DNA from: an uncultured Mucilaginibacter sp.
Lineage (GTDB): Bacteria > Bacteroidota > Bacteroidia > Sphingobacteriales > Sphingobacteriaceae
Length of the DNA: 64,000 nt
Reading direction: 5' to 3'
Assembly: GCF_913773635.1 (NCBI RefSeq)
Contig: NZ_CAJYGQ010000009.1
Span: 62,001-126,000 of the forward strand
Both the position numbers and the translations under genes were made by a program. Below, piece after piece: positions 9,188 to 19,585 of the stretch (position 1 is its first letter; each line of letters begins with the position of its first letter). The notes under the pieces were generated by a model, which was not told the DNA's origin, did no database searches, and worked only from the letters and a program-made list of their open reading frames with translations.

Positions 9188-9850
9188 TTACCGTATTAAT
9201 AACGGCTCGAGCGCTTGTTCCCATATTTTATACCCGGCAGCGGTCATGTGCAGTTTATCTTCCTTGTATAATTGGGGCTGCATATTGCCTTTAGCATCTA
9301 ACATAAGACTGTAAACGTTTAAAAATTTAATGTCAGCTTGTGTGCTTATATAACCTTCAATTTGTTTATTGGCTTCTATAAGTTTGCCAACATATTTTGC
9401 TCTGCTTGGGCTTGGCTTCATTGATATATAAACCATAGGCACATTAGGCAATTTAGAACGAATAGCAGTGTAGAGCTCTTTAAAACGATTCAATATGCTA
9501 TCGGCCGTCAGTTGCTGATCGGGCACATCGTTTTCGCCTACGTAAATTACAATTTGTGACGGTTGATAAGGGAAGACAATATCATCGATGTAACGCAGTA
9601 CATCATTTATCCGCGAACCGCCGAAACCCCTGTTTAAAACAGTTTTACTGGGGTATGCCTTGCTTAAGCCCGACCAGTACCTAACCGAAGAGCTACCAAT
9701 AAATAAAATTGGCTTTTGCGGTGGAAGATAGATTCTATCGTACCGCTTTATGGCTTGTATATCATCCCAAAAAGCTGGTTTAGTTTGCGCTTTTGAAGCG
9801 TTTGTAAACAATAGACTCAGTATTACAAAGCCTGTAAAAAAAATTTTCAT
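9188..9850 (-). CDS. Secreted SGNH/GDSL-family hydrolase (probable esterase)
   Basis: This 220-residue protein has a signal peptide (MKIFFTGFVILSLLF... ending SKAQ). SGNH blocks are seen in order: LFIGSSSVRYW (block I, with GSS in place of GDS), GFGGS (block II glycine), YVGENDVP (block III Asn) and DKLHMT (block V Asp and His). ATG 9850 is preferred over the in-frame codon at 9868 because it starts the signal peptide. It is the last gene of the susCD operon, 47 bp after DUF5017. In this setting an acetylesterase or other carbohydrate esterase is likely, removing acyl groups that block glycan breakdown. The exact substrate is unknown. Confidence 0.82.
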   Translation of the reverse strand: MKIFFTGFVILSLLFTNASKAQTKPAFWDDIQAIKRYDRIYLPPQKPILFIGSSSVRYWSGLSKAYPSKTVLNRGFGGSRINDVLRYIDDIVFPYQPSQIVIYVGENDVPDQQLTADSILNRFKELYTAIRSKLPNVPMVYISMKPSPSRAKYVGKLIEANKQIEGYISTQADIKFLNVYSLMLDAKGNMQPQLYKEDKLHMTAAGYKIWEQALEPLLIR

Positions 9851-9897
9851 TATTATAAAAAGGTGCAAATACCGGGGTTACCGGTAGTTATCAATAT

Positions 9898-10797
9898 TTA
9901 GTTGACAATTGTAATATCCATTTCCTTAACTACCTCTTTAGCGCCCTTCAATCTTACATTTGATGCAACAAACACTACATGATATTTCCCAGCTGTATTG
10001 AATGTATAAGGGTAGCTGTCCAAGCGGGTATCAACAGATTTTACACCTGTACCCCTATCGGGGTTTATGGCATTTGGATATAACACTTTGGTAATTATCC
10101 AATCCTCATTTTCGGGCGTATTAATGTTACCGCCGCCAATAGTAAGCGCCGTTGCTGATGCATTCCATTTATAAGTTGGGTTAAGCACATCTACTGCCGC
10201 CCAGCCGGCATTAGCCAAAGTGGCTACATTGAAAGTGCTGTTATCAGTAGTTTGGTGATCAACACTAAACGAACGGATGGTCCAGGCCCGTGGCTTTAAT
10301 GTTGCGCTGTTCTCATCGCGCTTTTTAAAAGCAAAATATACAGGCTTACCATTAGGTGCAACGTCTGATACATCAATTACGCCCGATGACACATTGTCGG
10401 CACCGGTTGATAAAACCACTCTCGATGTGATGTCTGTCCAGGTAGCCGCCTTTATACCATCAACATTATAGGCTCCTTTAAAGTCATTAGAGGCTAAAAC
10501 GGCTAAGGAGTTCAATTGCGCGCCGCTATTTTGTGCAAAGCTTGAAAATTGTAGCATCGCCTTGCCATCAACACTGTTTCTGTTCCTGTTTTCATATTTG
10601 CGGTTAGCTTCGCCCGAGTAAAATGTAATAACATCGGGGTTGCCGTTGAAAGAAAAGATTACAGGTTGCCCCGCCTTGAAATTAGAGGCTGAGGACACCG
10701 AAACATCAAAATCCGGCGTAGAGGCATCCTCCTTAGTACATGCGGTAAATAAACCCACTACCAGCAGCAAAGGCAAAATATGTTTTATGATTTTCAT
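9898..10797 (-). CDS. DUF5017-type surface lipoprotein of a SusCD operon
   Basis: A 299-residue lipoprotein with a lipobox ending TAC at Cys 20. Residues 30-85 include NPDVITFYSGEANRKYENRNR-like sequence, which I recognise as the hallmark of DUF5017 proteins (recalled family knowledge, not searched). The rest is beta-rich. It sits 18 bp downstream of susD, the position usually taken by surface glycan-binding proteins (SusE/SusF or SGBP). It is therefore inferred to help bind the polysaccharide at the cell surface. No catalytic motif is visible. Confidence 0.75.
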   Translation of the reverse strand: MKIIKHILPLLLVVGLFTACTKEDASTPDFDVSVSSASNFKAGQPVIFSFNGNPDVITFYSGEANRKYENRNRNSVDGKAMLQFSSFAQNSGAQLNSLAVLASNDFKGAYNVDGIKAATWTDITSRVVLSTGADNVSSGVIDVSDVAPNGKPVYFAFKKRDENSATLKPRAWTIRSFSVDHQTTDNSTFNVATLANAGWAAVDVLNPTYKWNASATALTIGGGNINTPENEDWIITKVLYPNAINPDRGTGVKSVDTRLDSYPYTFNTAGKYHVVFVASNVRLKGAKEVVKEMDITIVN

Positions 10798-10815
10798 TTT
10801 TGATTCAGGTTTAAA

Positions 10816-12429
10816 TTACCAGCCTTGATTTTGTTTAATTGCCTTGTTCAATGAAATTTCGCGGCTTGGGATTGGGTAAAACAAGTGACGGTCCTGTATA
10901 TTATCGCCTATAATAGCCGTGAACTTGCGGTTAGCCGGTGCATTTAATTTAATATCGGCAGCAAACTCTCTTAATGTCGACTGTAGCAAGCCCCAGCGCT
11001 TCAAATCATGATTTCGCAAACACTCAAACGCTAGCTCGCGCATACGTTCGGCATTTACGGCGTTAAAAAAGGTGGTTTTATCAAGTCCGGTTAAATCAGC
11101 TTCGGTTACGTTAGTTGCTCCTGCTTTAAGCTTCCCATAAGCACGACGGCGTACTTGGTTCAGTGCATTTAACGCGGCAGTTGTAGGGCCGTTAACCTCA
11201 TTTTCGGCTTCGGCAAACATCAGCAGCACATCTGAATAACGCAGCAATGGAAAATTTACACCGCTGTAGTTTTTATTACGTGGCAGGTTAGTTTCCAAAT
11301 CGCGGCGCCATTTACCTGGGTAGCGGTCATATGTAGCCGTAGCAGCTAAGAATGTTTTGGTTTTAGTGGCATCATTCCAGGTGTAAGGAGATACTACCCA
11401 ATCGCGGCGTTCATCAGGCGAAAACTCAACTTTTGTGGTTGCGTTAACGCGAGATTCATATGATTTATAAAGCTTGGAAGTAGCATACAAAAACGCGTAG
11501 CCATACCCAGGAAAGTCGATGTTGTTGGAGGCGATACCATTCCGGTTACCCACATAACCAACTTCATTGTAAGCATCGGCTTTAACACCGTAAAACTCAA
11601 CCTCCCACATACTTTCTTTAACGTCGTATTTATCCTGACAGTGGTTAATAAACACCTGCGAATAATCGGCATTGAGTTGATTAAAGCCCATATCGATAAC
11701 TTTTTTTGACCATTTTAGCGCATCGGCATACCGTGCCTTATCATTAACCGGAGAGCCAGCCATGGTTAAGTAAACACGTGCCAGTATACCCGCTGCAGTA
11801 TTTTTAGATACGCGGCCTGCAGAATTGGGCCCCCATTGTTCGGCGGTGGGCAACAAAGCCTCTGCCGTTTCCATGTCTTTAACAACCTGTTTGTAAACGT
11901 CAGCTACAGGCGTTGCAGGCAAATCAACCTCTTCAGCACTTTGGGTTGCTGTAAGCCGCATAGGTACGCCGCCCCAATTATCGGCCAGTATAAAGTAGTA
12001 GTAAGCTCTTAAAAACAATGCTTGTGCACGTATAACATCCCGGGTTGCTGTAGGTACCGCAGTGGCTTTATTAATATTATCAAGCAGTAGGTTTGCACGG
12101 CCAATACCGGTGTAGGCTGCAGTCCATAAATTGTTAATGTTGGCTTCAGAAGGGTCATAGTTGTAAACCATAGGCCCCGTTACCTGGCCCGATGCCCGCC
12201 AAACGCCCTCATCATTACCGTACGAAAGGTAAGTAAGCAATCCGTTAGCATACATTGATTCTAAACCCAGCGGATCATAAACACCATTTAAGGCATTGTT
12301 TAACTGGCCCTCGGTTTGGTAGTAATTTACCGGACTTATAAAATCTTTAGGTACTGTATTTAATTGCTTGTTGCAGCCTAGCGTGCAAAAAGCAGCTATT
12401 ATAAATGCAAATGATGTATTTCTTTTCAT
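10816..12429 (-). CDS. SusD/RagB-family nutrient-binding lipoprotein
   Basis: A 537-residue lipoprotein starting at ATG 12429 (a TTG at 12438 would add only three residues). The signal peptide ends in TLGC with the lipid-bearing Cys at 19. Typical SusD segments are present: ALFLRAYYYFILADNWGGVP near residue 130, the LLRYSDVLLMFAEAENEV helix, and the closing HLFYPIPSREISLNKAIKQNQGW. It starts 12 bp after the susC stop, so the two are cotranscribed. It forms the extracellular lid that hands oligosaccharide to SusC. Ligand inferred to be a pectic fragment from the neighbourhood, not from this sequence. Confidence 0.93.
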   Translation of the reverse strand: MKRNTSFAFIIAAFCTLGCNKQLNTVPKDFISPVNYYQTEGQLNNALNGVYDPLGLESMYANGLLTYLSYGNDEGVWRASGQVTGPMVYNYDPSEANINNLWTAAYTGIGRANLLLDNINKATAVPTATRDVIRAQALFLRAYYYFILADNWGGVPMRLTATQSAEEVDLPATPVADVYKQVVKDMETAEALLPTAEQWGPNSAGRVSKNTAAGILARVYLTMAGSPVNDKARYADALKWSKKVIDMGFNQLNADYSQVFINHCQDKYDVKESMWEVEFYGVKADAYNEVGYVGNRNGIASNNIDFPGYGYAFLYATSKLYKSYESRVNATTKVEFSPDERRDWVVSPYTWNDATKTKTFLAATATYDRYPGKWRRDLETNLPRNKNYSGVNFPLLRYSDVLLMFAEAENEVNGPTTAALNALNQVRRRAYGKLKAGATNVTEADLTGLDKTTFFNAVNAERMRELAFECLRNHDLKRWGLLQSTLREFAADIKLNAPANRKFTAIIGDNIQDRHLFYPIPSREISLNKAIKQNQGW

Positions 12430-12441
12430 AAAGAACAATTG

Positions 12442-15400
12442 TTAAAGGGACAGACTTAGACCAAATACTACTGTTTTAGCACGCGGATAAGCAGCAAAAT
12501 CAAACCCTGGCGTAAGCGCCGAATTTTTAGTTGATACTTCAGGATCCAAGCCTCTGTAATTTGTAAACGTTAACAGGTTCTGCGCCGATGCATACACCCT
12601 TACGCTGCGCATCCTTACCTTCTTAAGCCATTTGCTCGGCAAGGTATATCCTAAGGCAATGGTTTTTAACCTTATGTATGATGCATCTTCAATTATGCGC
12701 GATGAGTAAGCTGTTGGTCCATAACCCTTAGTGCGGAAATATTCATTGTTTGCATTTTCGGGCGTCCATCTGTCAGCATAGCTGGCAAATTGGTTAAGGC
12801 TTAAACGGCTGCTTCCTTCAAATACAAGCCGGTTGGCGTTTAAGGCATCATTACCGTAAGACCATTGAAGGAATACGTTAAGATCAAAACCTTTATAATT
12901 AAAGTTGTTAGAGAAACCACCAATAAAATCAGGGTTAGGATTTCCGATAATCATACGGTCGGAAGCATTTACAGTACCATCACCGTTAATATCTTCGTAC
13001 TTGATATCGCCAGGTTGTACTGCAGTGCGGCCGCTGCCATTATCAGGCACGGTTGATTTAAGTATATAACGGCCGTCGGGCTGCTGGTCAAAATCACTGA
13101 ACTGATAATTACCCAGCCACTTGTATCCGTAAAGTAAACCAATCGGGCTGCCAATTTTAGCTATATAACCCGGAATGTTATTGTAACCTGTTTCCCAAGC
13201 CAGGGCGGTTCCAATACTTTCCTGATTGCGGGTTAGCTCCAAAACTTTGTTACGATTAAAAGTAATATTGAATGATGAGTTCCATTGGAAACCCTTATTA
13301 GCAACATTAACGGTATTTAATTCAAATTCCCAACCGGTATTACTTACTTTACCAATGTTTTGGAAGCCGCTTTGGTAACCTGTTGATACGGGTAACTGGG
13401 CATTCAGTAATAAGTCGTAAGTATTTTTGTTGTAGTAATCTACTGTTAGATTTATACGGCTGCTGAAAAAAGATATATCAACACCTGCATCAATTTGACG
13501 GGTTGTTTCCCATTTCAAATTTTTGTTGCCCAGGCTTGTTGGTATAGCGCCGGTATAATAACCGTTTTCGAACGTATAGTTACCTGAAATTGGAAACGTA
13601 ATGGTAGGTAAATAGGCAAAATCAGAAACACGGTTATTACCTGTTACACCAATACTGGTACGTAATTTGGCACTGCTCAAAAACTGATATTTTTTCAAGA
13701 AGTTTTCGTCGCTTATGCGCCATGCAAAAGCCCCCGATGGAAAATAGCTCCAATGGTTATCGTTCGAGAACTTGGAAGATCCATCGGCACGTATTGAAGC
13801 AGTTAAAAGGTATTTTGATTTATAGCTGTAATTAACGCGGCTTAAGTATGATACCAAAAGGTTATTGGTTTTGGCCGATGTAGCGTTCACCAACACCCCT
13901 TCTTCAAGTCCGCTTACACCCAAACTTTCGTTAGGCAATCTGTTTGACTGGTAACCAAACGTTTGGTTGTCCTGCTTTTGCATGGTAAAGCCTGCTAACG
14001 CCGTAATGGAATGAGCTTTGTTGATTGTTTTTTTATAGGTAAGCGTGTTTTCGTTGAGATAATCGTTACGTTCAAAATTGTATAAACGTCCATTAGCACC
14101 ATTTGAGCCTTGTGCGCTGTGCGGGTCGCCATATTTAGTGAGTGTGTTGTAAAAAATCTCCTGCTTTCTTGCTTCGCGCGTTACGCCACCGCTTATTCTT
14201 AGGGTCAAATCTGCAAACAGAGGGATTTGTGCGTAAGCGTTAGCTATTAACGTATTATTGTACAATAAATTAACCTCATTTTGCGCCGATAATATGGGAT
14301 TGTAACGATAGTCGCCCGTGCCATCCACACCCGGGTCAAGAGGAAGTTCGAGGAGGTCTTCATTGGGTAGTACGCCGCCTATAATTGGGCGATAACCCCA
14401 TACACTATAAAGTAAGCTTAAAGAGTTACTTGTACCGTTGTAAGTTGATGGTGTTGCACCATTGGTTTTGGTATTTGAAAAGTTTACGTTAACCCCAACC
14501 TTAATGTTGTTTTTCAAAGTTTGATCTAACGATAAACGCCCCTGGTACCTTTTGAAGCCTGAGTTGATAATGACACCATCCTGGCCTAACACCGAGCCTG
14601 AAAAAGAATACAAGGTTTGGTTATTACCACCACGCATAGCAAAGTTGTGGCTTTGCATAGGCGCCGTTCTGAACACCTGCTTTTGCCAGTCAATTCCCTG
14701 TACATTTCGGTAGCTATCTAATGTTGTACCATCGGGTGTATAAACACCGGTATAGCTAACCGGATCCAGCTCCAACTGGTACCTTACAAACTCATAAGGG
14801 CTCATCAGTTTGGCTTCTTTTATAGTGTTTTGAAACCCGTAGTAACCATCATAAGTAATCACTGGCGCACCGGTTTTTCCTTTTTTAGTGGTTATTATAA
14901 TTACACCGTTTGCGCCCCTTGCGCCATATATAGCAGTAGCCGATGCATCTTTCAGCACCTCTAATGATTCAATTTCTGATGGGTTGATAACGTTATTGTT
15001 CGGATTCTCTATCGGGAAACCATCAATAACGTATAGAGGAGAATTATCCTGAGTAATGGAGCTGTTGCCACGTATAACAATGTTACTGGCATTACCCGGC
15101 TGTCCTTCGGGCGAGCTTACCTGAACACCTGCTACCCGGCCTGCCAATGCTTCTTCAAATGACCTTACGGGTGCCTTTTGCAAATCTTCAACCTTAACCT
15201 GGCTAACCGAACCAGTCAAATCACCTTTGCGAACCGTACCGTAACCAATAATCACAACGTCATCAAGTGCGTTGTTCTGTTCCAGCAGGGTTATGTTAAT
15301 AGACGTTCGTTTATTTACAGGTTCTTCCTGTGCTGCAAACCCAACGTAGGTAAATAACAGCACAGCCTGATCAGACGGAACAACAATTGTATATCTTCCC

Positions 15401-15576
15401 TGCGGATTACTAACAGTACTTTTTTGCAGGTTTTTAACCTTTACTGTTACGCCGGGCAAAGGCTCTCCTTTTTTATCAGTAATGACACCTTTTACCGTGA
15501 TGGCATTTTGACTGAAAGCCGAAAAGCAGCTAAGCAATAACGCCAGCAGTAAATTTAAGCGTAGATATTTATTCAT
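12442..15576 (-). CDS. SusC/RagA TonB-linked outer membrane transporter
   Basis: This 1044-residue protein has a signal peptide (about 1-22), a carboxypeptidase-regulatory-like domain (about 26-100, VKGVITDKKGEPLPGVTVKV), a TonB plug (about 105-232, with IIGYGTVRKGDLTGSV and VIIITTKKG) and a barrel ending VFGLSLSL. It lacks the STN domain of the SusC at 1525, so it is a transporter rather than a sigma-pathway transducer. It heads a four-gene operon with susD, DUF5017 and an SGNH hydrolase. A two-half-site element lies 220 bp upstream (15797-15827), identical in layout to those before the other genes of this locus, which suggests control by the hybrid regulator at 21995. Confidence 0.94.
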   Translation of the reverse strand: MNKYLRLNLLLALLLSCFSAFSQNAITVKGVITDKKGEPLPGVTVKVKNLQKSTVSNPQGRYTIVVPSDQAVLLFTYVGFAAQEEPVNKRTSINITLLEQNNALDDVVIIGYGTVRKGDLTGSVSQVKVEDLQKAPVRSFEEALAGRVAGVQVSSPEGQPGNASNIVIRGNSSITQDNSPLYVIDGFPIENPNNNVINPSEIESLEVLKDASATAIYGARGANGVIIITTKKGKTGAPVITYDGYYGFQNTIKEAKLMSPYEFVRYQLELDPVSYTGVYTPDGTTLDSYRNVQGIDWQKQVFRTAPMQSHNFAMRGGNNQTLYSFSGSVLGQDGVIINSGFKRYQGRLSLDQTLKNNIKVGVNVNFSNTKTNGATPSTYNGTSNSLSLLYSVWGYRPIIGGVLPNEDLLELPLDPGVDGTGDYRYNPILSAQNEVNLLYNNTLIANAYAQIPLFADLTLRISGGVTREARKQEIFYNTLTKYGDPHSAQGSNGANGRLYNFERNDYLNENTLTYKKTINKAHSITALAGFTMQKQDNQTFGYQSNRLPNESLGVSGLEEGVLVNATSAKTNNLLVSYLSRVNYSYKSKYLLTASIRADGSSKFSNDNHWSYFPSGAFAWRISDENFLKKYQFLSSAKLRTSIGVTGNNRVSDFAYLPTITFPISGNYTFENGYYTGAIPTSLGNKNLKWETTRQIDAGVDISFFSSRINLTVDYYNKNTYDLLLNAQLPVSTGYQSGFQNIGKVSNTGWEFELNTVNVANKGFQWNSSFNITFNRNKVLELTRNQESIGTALAWETGYNNIPGYIAKIGSPIGLLYGYKWLGNYQFSDFDQQPDGRYILKSTVPDNGSGRTAVQPGDIKYEDINGDGTVNASDRMIIGNPNPDFIGGFSNNFNYKGFDLNVFLQWSYGNDALNANRLVFEGSSRLSLNQFASYADRWTPENANNEYFRTKGYGPTAYSSRIIEDASYIRLKTIALGYTLPSKWLKKVRMRSVRVYASAQNLLTFTNYRGLDPEVSTKNSALTPGFDFAAYPRAKTVVFGLSLSL

Positions 15577-15796
15577 ATACGCCGGTTAAATTGATGGTGA
15601 ATTAAACGAAACTGATAGTCCGTCACACGGATCGCAAAGCGCGGTGCTATGCATAAAAAGAGCATTAGTTACTCTGTAGTGGTAACATTTCTTCAACATA
15701 AATAACAGGTTCTAAAAGGTTAGAATAATTGGTTTGAAACGCAGCGGCGTTGTGAGTACTAAAATGAAATAATATGCTTATGTAGCGGTATTGTTG

Positions 15797-15827
15797 ATGT
15801 TGCAATTGATAACGCAAATGTCTCAAA
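15797..15827 (-). promoter_or_regulatory. Putative regulator operator, copy A (upstream of susC)
   Basis: On the minus strand the half-site GAGACATTTGC is followed by GCAACAT, with starts 21 bp apart. The same arrangement recurs at 21941-21971 and 28211-28241. It lies 220 bp before the susC start, implying a long 5' leader. Such spacing (two helix turns, direct orientation) suits an AraC-type DNA-binding domain. Assignment to the regulator at 21995 is an inference. Confidence 0.6.
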
Positions 15828-15861
15828 CGCGGTTTAAAACATCGTCAGCACACTTTATTTA

Positions 15862-17844
15862 TCAAAATTCGGTTAGCTTATCCGTGCGGAATGGCACTGC
15901 AGGCAACCCTTGTTTATTATAAAAGTTTATTTTAGCCGGACTGCTCTCAAATGCATAACGTACGTGCAAAGGTTTACTCACCTGCGGGCAGCTTACAATA
16001 ACCTTGTTGCCCTCAACCTTGGCTTGTGCCCAGTAAAATTTATTATCATCGCCACAAACAGCAAAGCCCTCTAGCAGGTTACCGCCGCCTTTAACCTGAA
16101 TGCCGTCATCAACATTATCAAAAGAAAGTACGATGCCTTCCTGCTGTATTTTTACCGACTTCAAAACGGGCCCTTCAGCCGTAAGGTTTGTTTGCCCATA
16201 CGCGTTTTTCAAGGCAACCAGTGCGAGCCGCCTGCCCACCTCTTGTTTGTTGGTGGGATGCACATCTAACGCGTTACCAACATCATTGGTTATGGCAATA
16301 CCACTATTGATAATAGCATTGCTAACCTTGGTTTGAGCCTCCTGTACAACAGCCCACGGCGAAGCTTTTGGCTGCGCACTCACCGGGCCGTAATTAGCTA
16401 TCTGTACCATATAAAACGGCAGTGCATTGTTATTAAATGATTGACGCCATGACTTAATAAGGCTGGTTAACAAGACCTCATATTCAAAGCATGACTTGAT
16501 GGTAGCATTAGCTTCACCCTGATACCACAGGCAGCCTTTAACCGCATAATTAAAAAACGGATGTATAACAGCATTGTAAGCTAACGCCGGATAGCCGTGC
16601 TCAAAATCGAGTGTTACAACAGCTCCAAGTGCGCCGGCCTTATCAAATACTTTACCTTGTTTGTAAAGCCATTCACCACTTAATGATATACTTTGCCCGC
16701 CAATGGTTATTTGCTGTTTAGCTATTGGTCTGAAACCTGTTTTATCGCTATCGTTGTATCCGCAAACCAGTACTTCGTTGATGCCTTTTTTCAGCAAGCC
16801 GGATGAAAGTTTAAACTTGGCGTTATAATACGGATTAGGCTGTATACCAATATAAACACCATTCAAGTAAGTAAAACTTGCAAAGTTTATACGTCCTAAA
16901 TCAATGGTTGCAGCCGTAGATGGAATTTCGCTTATAGTGAACTCTTTTTTGTACCAACTAATTCCTTTTTTTACAGCAATACCCTGGTCATCAACAAAAC
17001 CCGGTACAGTTACCGGTTTCCAGCTGTCATCGGTATTAAAAAATTCCGCTTTGCCATTAAGGGTGCGGTTTGCATCAATGTATTCGGCAGCGTTGGCAAA
17101 GTTTTGCTCCCATTGTTTGATCTTATCAGTATTAGCTTGCTTTGTGGCCTGTATAAAACCAGGCCTAATGCTTTTTACTTTTGCCGATGCAGACGGAAAG
17201 TCTTTCAATGACTCAGGGCTCATAAACGTTTCAATAGGCGAACCTCCCCATGAAGTATTGATTAGACCAATGGGTACTTTCGTCGCCTTAAAAACGTTTT
17301 TGGCAAACTGAAAAGCTACTGCTGAAAAATTATCAATAGTTTGCTGACCAGCAACCAGCCAGTTTGATTTGAGCACATCTTTTTGTGGCTCTTCTGCACC
17401 TATCAATGGAACATTAAATGTTCTTATCAGCGGGTAATCGGCATCTGCCAACTCCTTGTCATGATTCATTATTTGCCTCATGCGGAAGTTCATGTTACTT
17501 TGACCACCGCAAAACCAAACGTCACCAAAGTAAATATCATTTATGCTTACGGTATCGGCGCCTGCTTGCACTGATATTGTATAAGGCCCGCCTGCCTTCA
17601 TAACAGGCAGCATCACTGTCCATACGCTATCTATGCCTGCATTTGCATTGAGTAATTTGCCGTTTAACCTAACGCTCACGCCTTTGCCCGGCACATTCCA
17701 CCCCCAAAATTTAACCGGCTTATCACGCTGCAAAACCATATGATTAGTATAATAATGCGGCAGGCGGAGTTGCCCAAAACTTGCTATGCAGTTAAAACTT
17801 AGCAGCAGTATAATATACCAGCGAAGATGTTTTATGGCAATCAT
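15862..17844 (-). CDS. Sialate O-acetylesterase-like carbohydrate esterase
   Basis: A 660-residue secreted protein (signal peptide ending ASFGQ near residue 25). It shows the SASA-type SGNH core: FCGGQSNMNFRM with the nucleophilic Ser near residue 115, NTSWGGSPIE, a YQGEAN block, and DVHPTNK with the catalytic His near residue 527. Between about 290 and 390 is a jelly-roll insert (WYKKEFTI, FTYLNGVYIG) as in family members. Its start codon overlaps the stop of the GH3 gene by one base (TAATG), so translation is coupled. Members deacetylate sialic acids or plant cell-wall polysaccharides; here a pectin/xylan-type acetylesterase is more likely than a sialate esterase given the neighbours. Confidence 0.85.
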   Translation of the reverse strand: MIAIKHLRWYIILLLSFNCIASFGQLRLPHYYTNHMVLQRDKPVKFWGWNVPGKGVSVRLNGKLLNANAGIDSVWTVMLPVMKAGGPYTISVQAGADTVSINDIYFGDVWFCGGQSNMNFRMRQIMNHDKELADADYPLIRTFNVPLIGAEEPQKDVLKSNWLVAGQQTIDNFSAVAFQFAKNVFKATKVPIGLINTSWGGSPIETFMSPESLKDFPSASAKVKSIRPGFIQATKQANTDKIKQWEQNFANAAEYIDANRTLNGKAEFFNTDDSWKPVTVPGFVDDQGIAVKKGISWYKKEFTISEIPSTAATIDLGRINFASFTYLNGVYIGIQPNPYYNAKFKLSSGLLKKGINEVLVCGYNDSDKTGFRPIAKQQITIGGQSISLSGEWLYKQGKVFDKAGALGAVVTLDFEHGYPALAYNAVIHPFFNYAVKGCLWYQGEANATIKSCFEYEVLLTSLIKSWRQSFNNNALPFYMVQIANYGPVSAQPKASPWAVVQEAQTKVSNAIINSGIAITNDVGNALDVHPTNKQEVGRRLALVALKNAYGQTNLTAEGPVLKSVKIQQEGIVLSFDNVDDGIQVKGGGNLLEGFAVCGDDNKFYWAQAKVEGNKVIVSCPQVSKPLHVRYAFESSPAKINFYNKQGLPAVPFRTDKLTEF

Positions 17845-19565
17845 TATTCAATAGTATTAAAGTTTTTAAAAGCATTATTTTGCAAGTTAACGGGCGAAGT
17901 TCCTTTGGCTTGCGCCTCGCCTGTTAACACTTTAATTACAGCGTTATGCATTTCCTCATTGTTGCTGTAAGCATTTATAGCGGTATTCACCCTTTCAAAG
18001 TATTCGTTTAAAACATATGGGCTGCCAAACGAAATTACAATAACCTTTGATTTAGGCATAGCATTGGCTGCCCATGCCGATTGTGCCTCATCATCATACA
18101 ACTGCAGCGGACCAAAAGGTGTATGCGGCTGCCTTACCACGGCAAAAATCACCTTATCATATTGCTTTGATATCTGCTCGTCCCAACCCTGGTTTTCGTA
18201 AAGCAGGTTATGCTGAAAATCAACTTTATAGTCCTTTTGTACAAGTTTTGTGGCAAAAGTTTTCAATACAGACAAACCTCCATCTCCTCCTTTATGGCTT
18301 TGCGGTACAACACCAATCACCAATACTTTTTTAACGCTTTTGTTAAGCGGAATTGATTGATCACGATCACGCACCAAGGTAACTGACGCGGCACAAATAC
18401 TATCAGACGTAGCCTGCGCAAATGACTTGTCTGCAGCGCTCATTGGCTTTATAAACTGGCGCTGTGCATTTGCTGCATTGTATTTAACCTTCATTGCCCA
18501 TATACGGCTTACCGCATCATCCAGGCGCGACATCGGGATTTCATTACGTTTTATACGAGCCTCTAAGGTATCCATAAAAGCATAAGATGGCCAAAGCAAC
18601 ACATCAACCCCGGCTTTAAAACTTGCTATTTCGCCTTCAAGCTGATTGGGGTACCAGCCCCTGAAACCACCCATAGTCATGGCGTCTGATATAATTACGC
18701 CTTTGAAATGCATTTCATTTTTTAACAAACCTGTCAACAGTTCGCGCGAAAGCGTTGCAGGGGGCAGAAAACCGTTTAGTTTTTCTTTTTGATAAGCCGG
18801 CAAGGTAATGTGCCCCGGCATGATAGCGGCAACGCCACTATCAATAAGTGCCTGAAATACCTTACCATGATACCGATGCCAATCACTTAAAGTGAGCGAG
18901 TTTGTTGTGGTGGTCAGGTGTTGGTCGCGGTAATCAACTCCATCTCCCGGAAAATGCTTTATAGTGGCAGCTACGCCGTTATCCTGCAACCCTTTAACCT
19001 GACGGGCTAGTAACCTGATGGCCCTATCCGGATCATCAGATATACCACGCACATTAACAATGGGGTTTAATGGATTTAAGTTTAAGTCGGCCATGGGGTG
19101 TAGTACCCACTGTATACCAACGGACTGCGATTCCATAGCCAGCGTTTTGCCATAGTTATAGGTTAGCTGCGGTGAATTAGCCGCTCCTATGGCCATTTCA
19201 TATGGCATCCCCGTCATGCCGGGCAGGGCGACACCATGCTCGTAATCCTGCTGAAAAATTAACGGTTGCTTACTGGCCTGCTGGTAAGCTGTGGCAGCTT
19301 GCTTTATAAAGCTGATTTTCTCTTTAGTATCTACACTCTGAAACAATTTCCAGCCCATAAAAAAACCGGTTACCGGGTAGCGTTTAAAAAAACCCGGCAA
19401 AGTACCATTGCCTAATTGTAACTCCATTTTACGATCGGGCAGCATAATCATGGTTTGCCCTATTTTTTCCCTCAGGGTAAGCTTTTTCCAACCATCAACG
19501 CTGGCAACCTGCGCGCGCAGGCCCACCGCCGACAGCAGCATTGCAGCCAAAATTCTGTACTTCAT
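17844..19565 (-). CDS. Glycoside hydrolase family 3, N-acetylhexosaminidase-like
   Basis: A 573-residue secreted protein (signal peptide ending GLRAQ). The GH3 barrel carries IKHFPGDG (near residue 200) followed by DYRDQHL, where the Asp-x-His pair resembles the acid/base dyad of NagZ-type enzymes, and SDAMTMGG (near 292) with the nucleophilic Asp. The C-terminal part (about 400-560) is a GH3 C-terminal domain (KVLVIGVVPQ, VIVISFGSPYVL). It retains a glycosidase active site. The natural substrate in this operon is uncertain: NagZ-like dyads are typical of N-acetylglucosaminidases, yet the locus looks pectic. It is the middle gene of the operon, 20 bp after the beta-helix gene. Confidence 0.85.
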   Translation of the reverse strand: MKYRILAAMLLSAVGLRAQVASVDGWKKLTLREKIGQTMIMLPDRKMELQLGNGTLPGFFKRYPVTGFFMGWKLFQSVDTKEKISFIKQAATAYQQASKQPLIFQQDYEHGVALPGMTGMPYEMAIGAANSPQLTYNYGKTLAMESQSVGIQWVLHPMADLNLNPLNPIVNVRGISDDPDRAIRLLARQVKGLQDNGVAATIKHFPGDGVDYRDQHLTTTTNSLTLSDWHRYHGKVFQALIDSGVAAIMPGHITLPAYQKEKLNGFLPPATLSRELLTGLLKNEMHFKGVIISDAMTMGGFRGWYPNQLEGEIASFKAGVDVLLWPSYAFMDTLEARIKRNEIPMSRLDDAVSRIWAMKVKYNAANAQRQFIKPMSAADKSFAQATSDSICAASVTLVRDRDQSIPLNKSVKKVLVIGVVPQSHKGGDGGLSVLKTFATKLVQKDYKVDFQHNLLYENQGWDEQISKQYDKVIFAVVRQPHTPFGPLQLYDDEAQSAWAANAMPKSKVIVISFGSPYVLNEYFERVNTAINAYSNNEEMHNAVIKVLTGEAQAKGTSPVNLQNNAFKNFNTIE

Positions 19566-19585
19566 TATGTGTAGTGAATATTTAC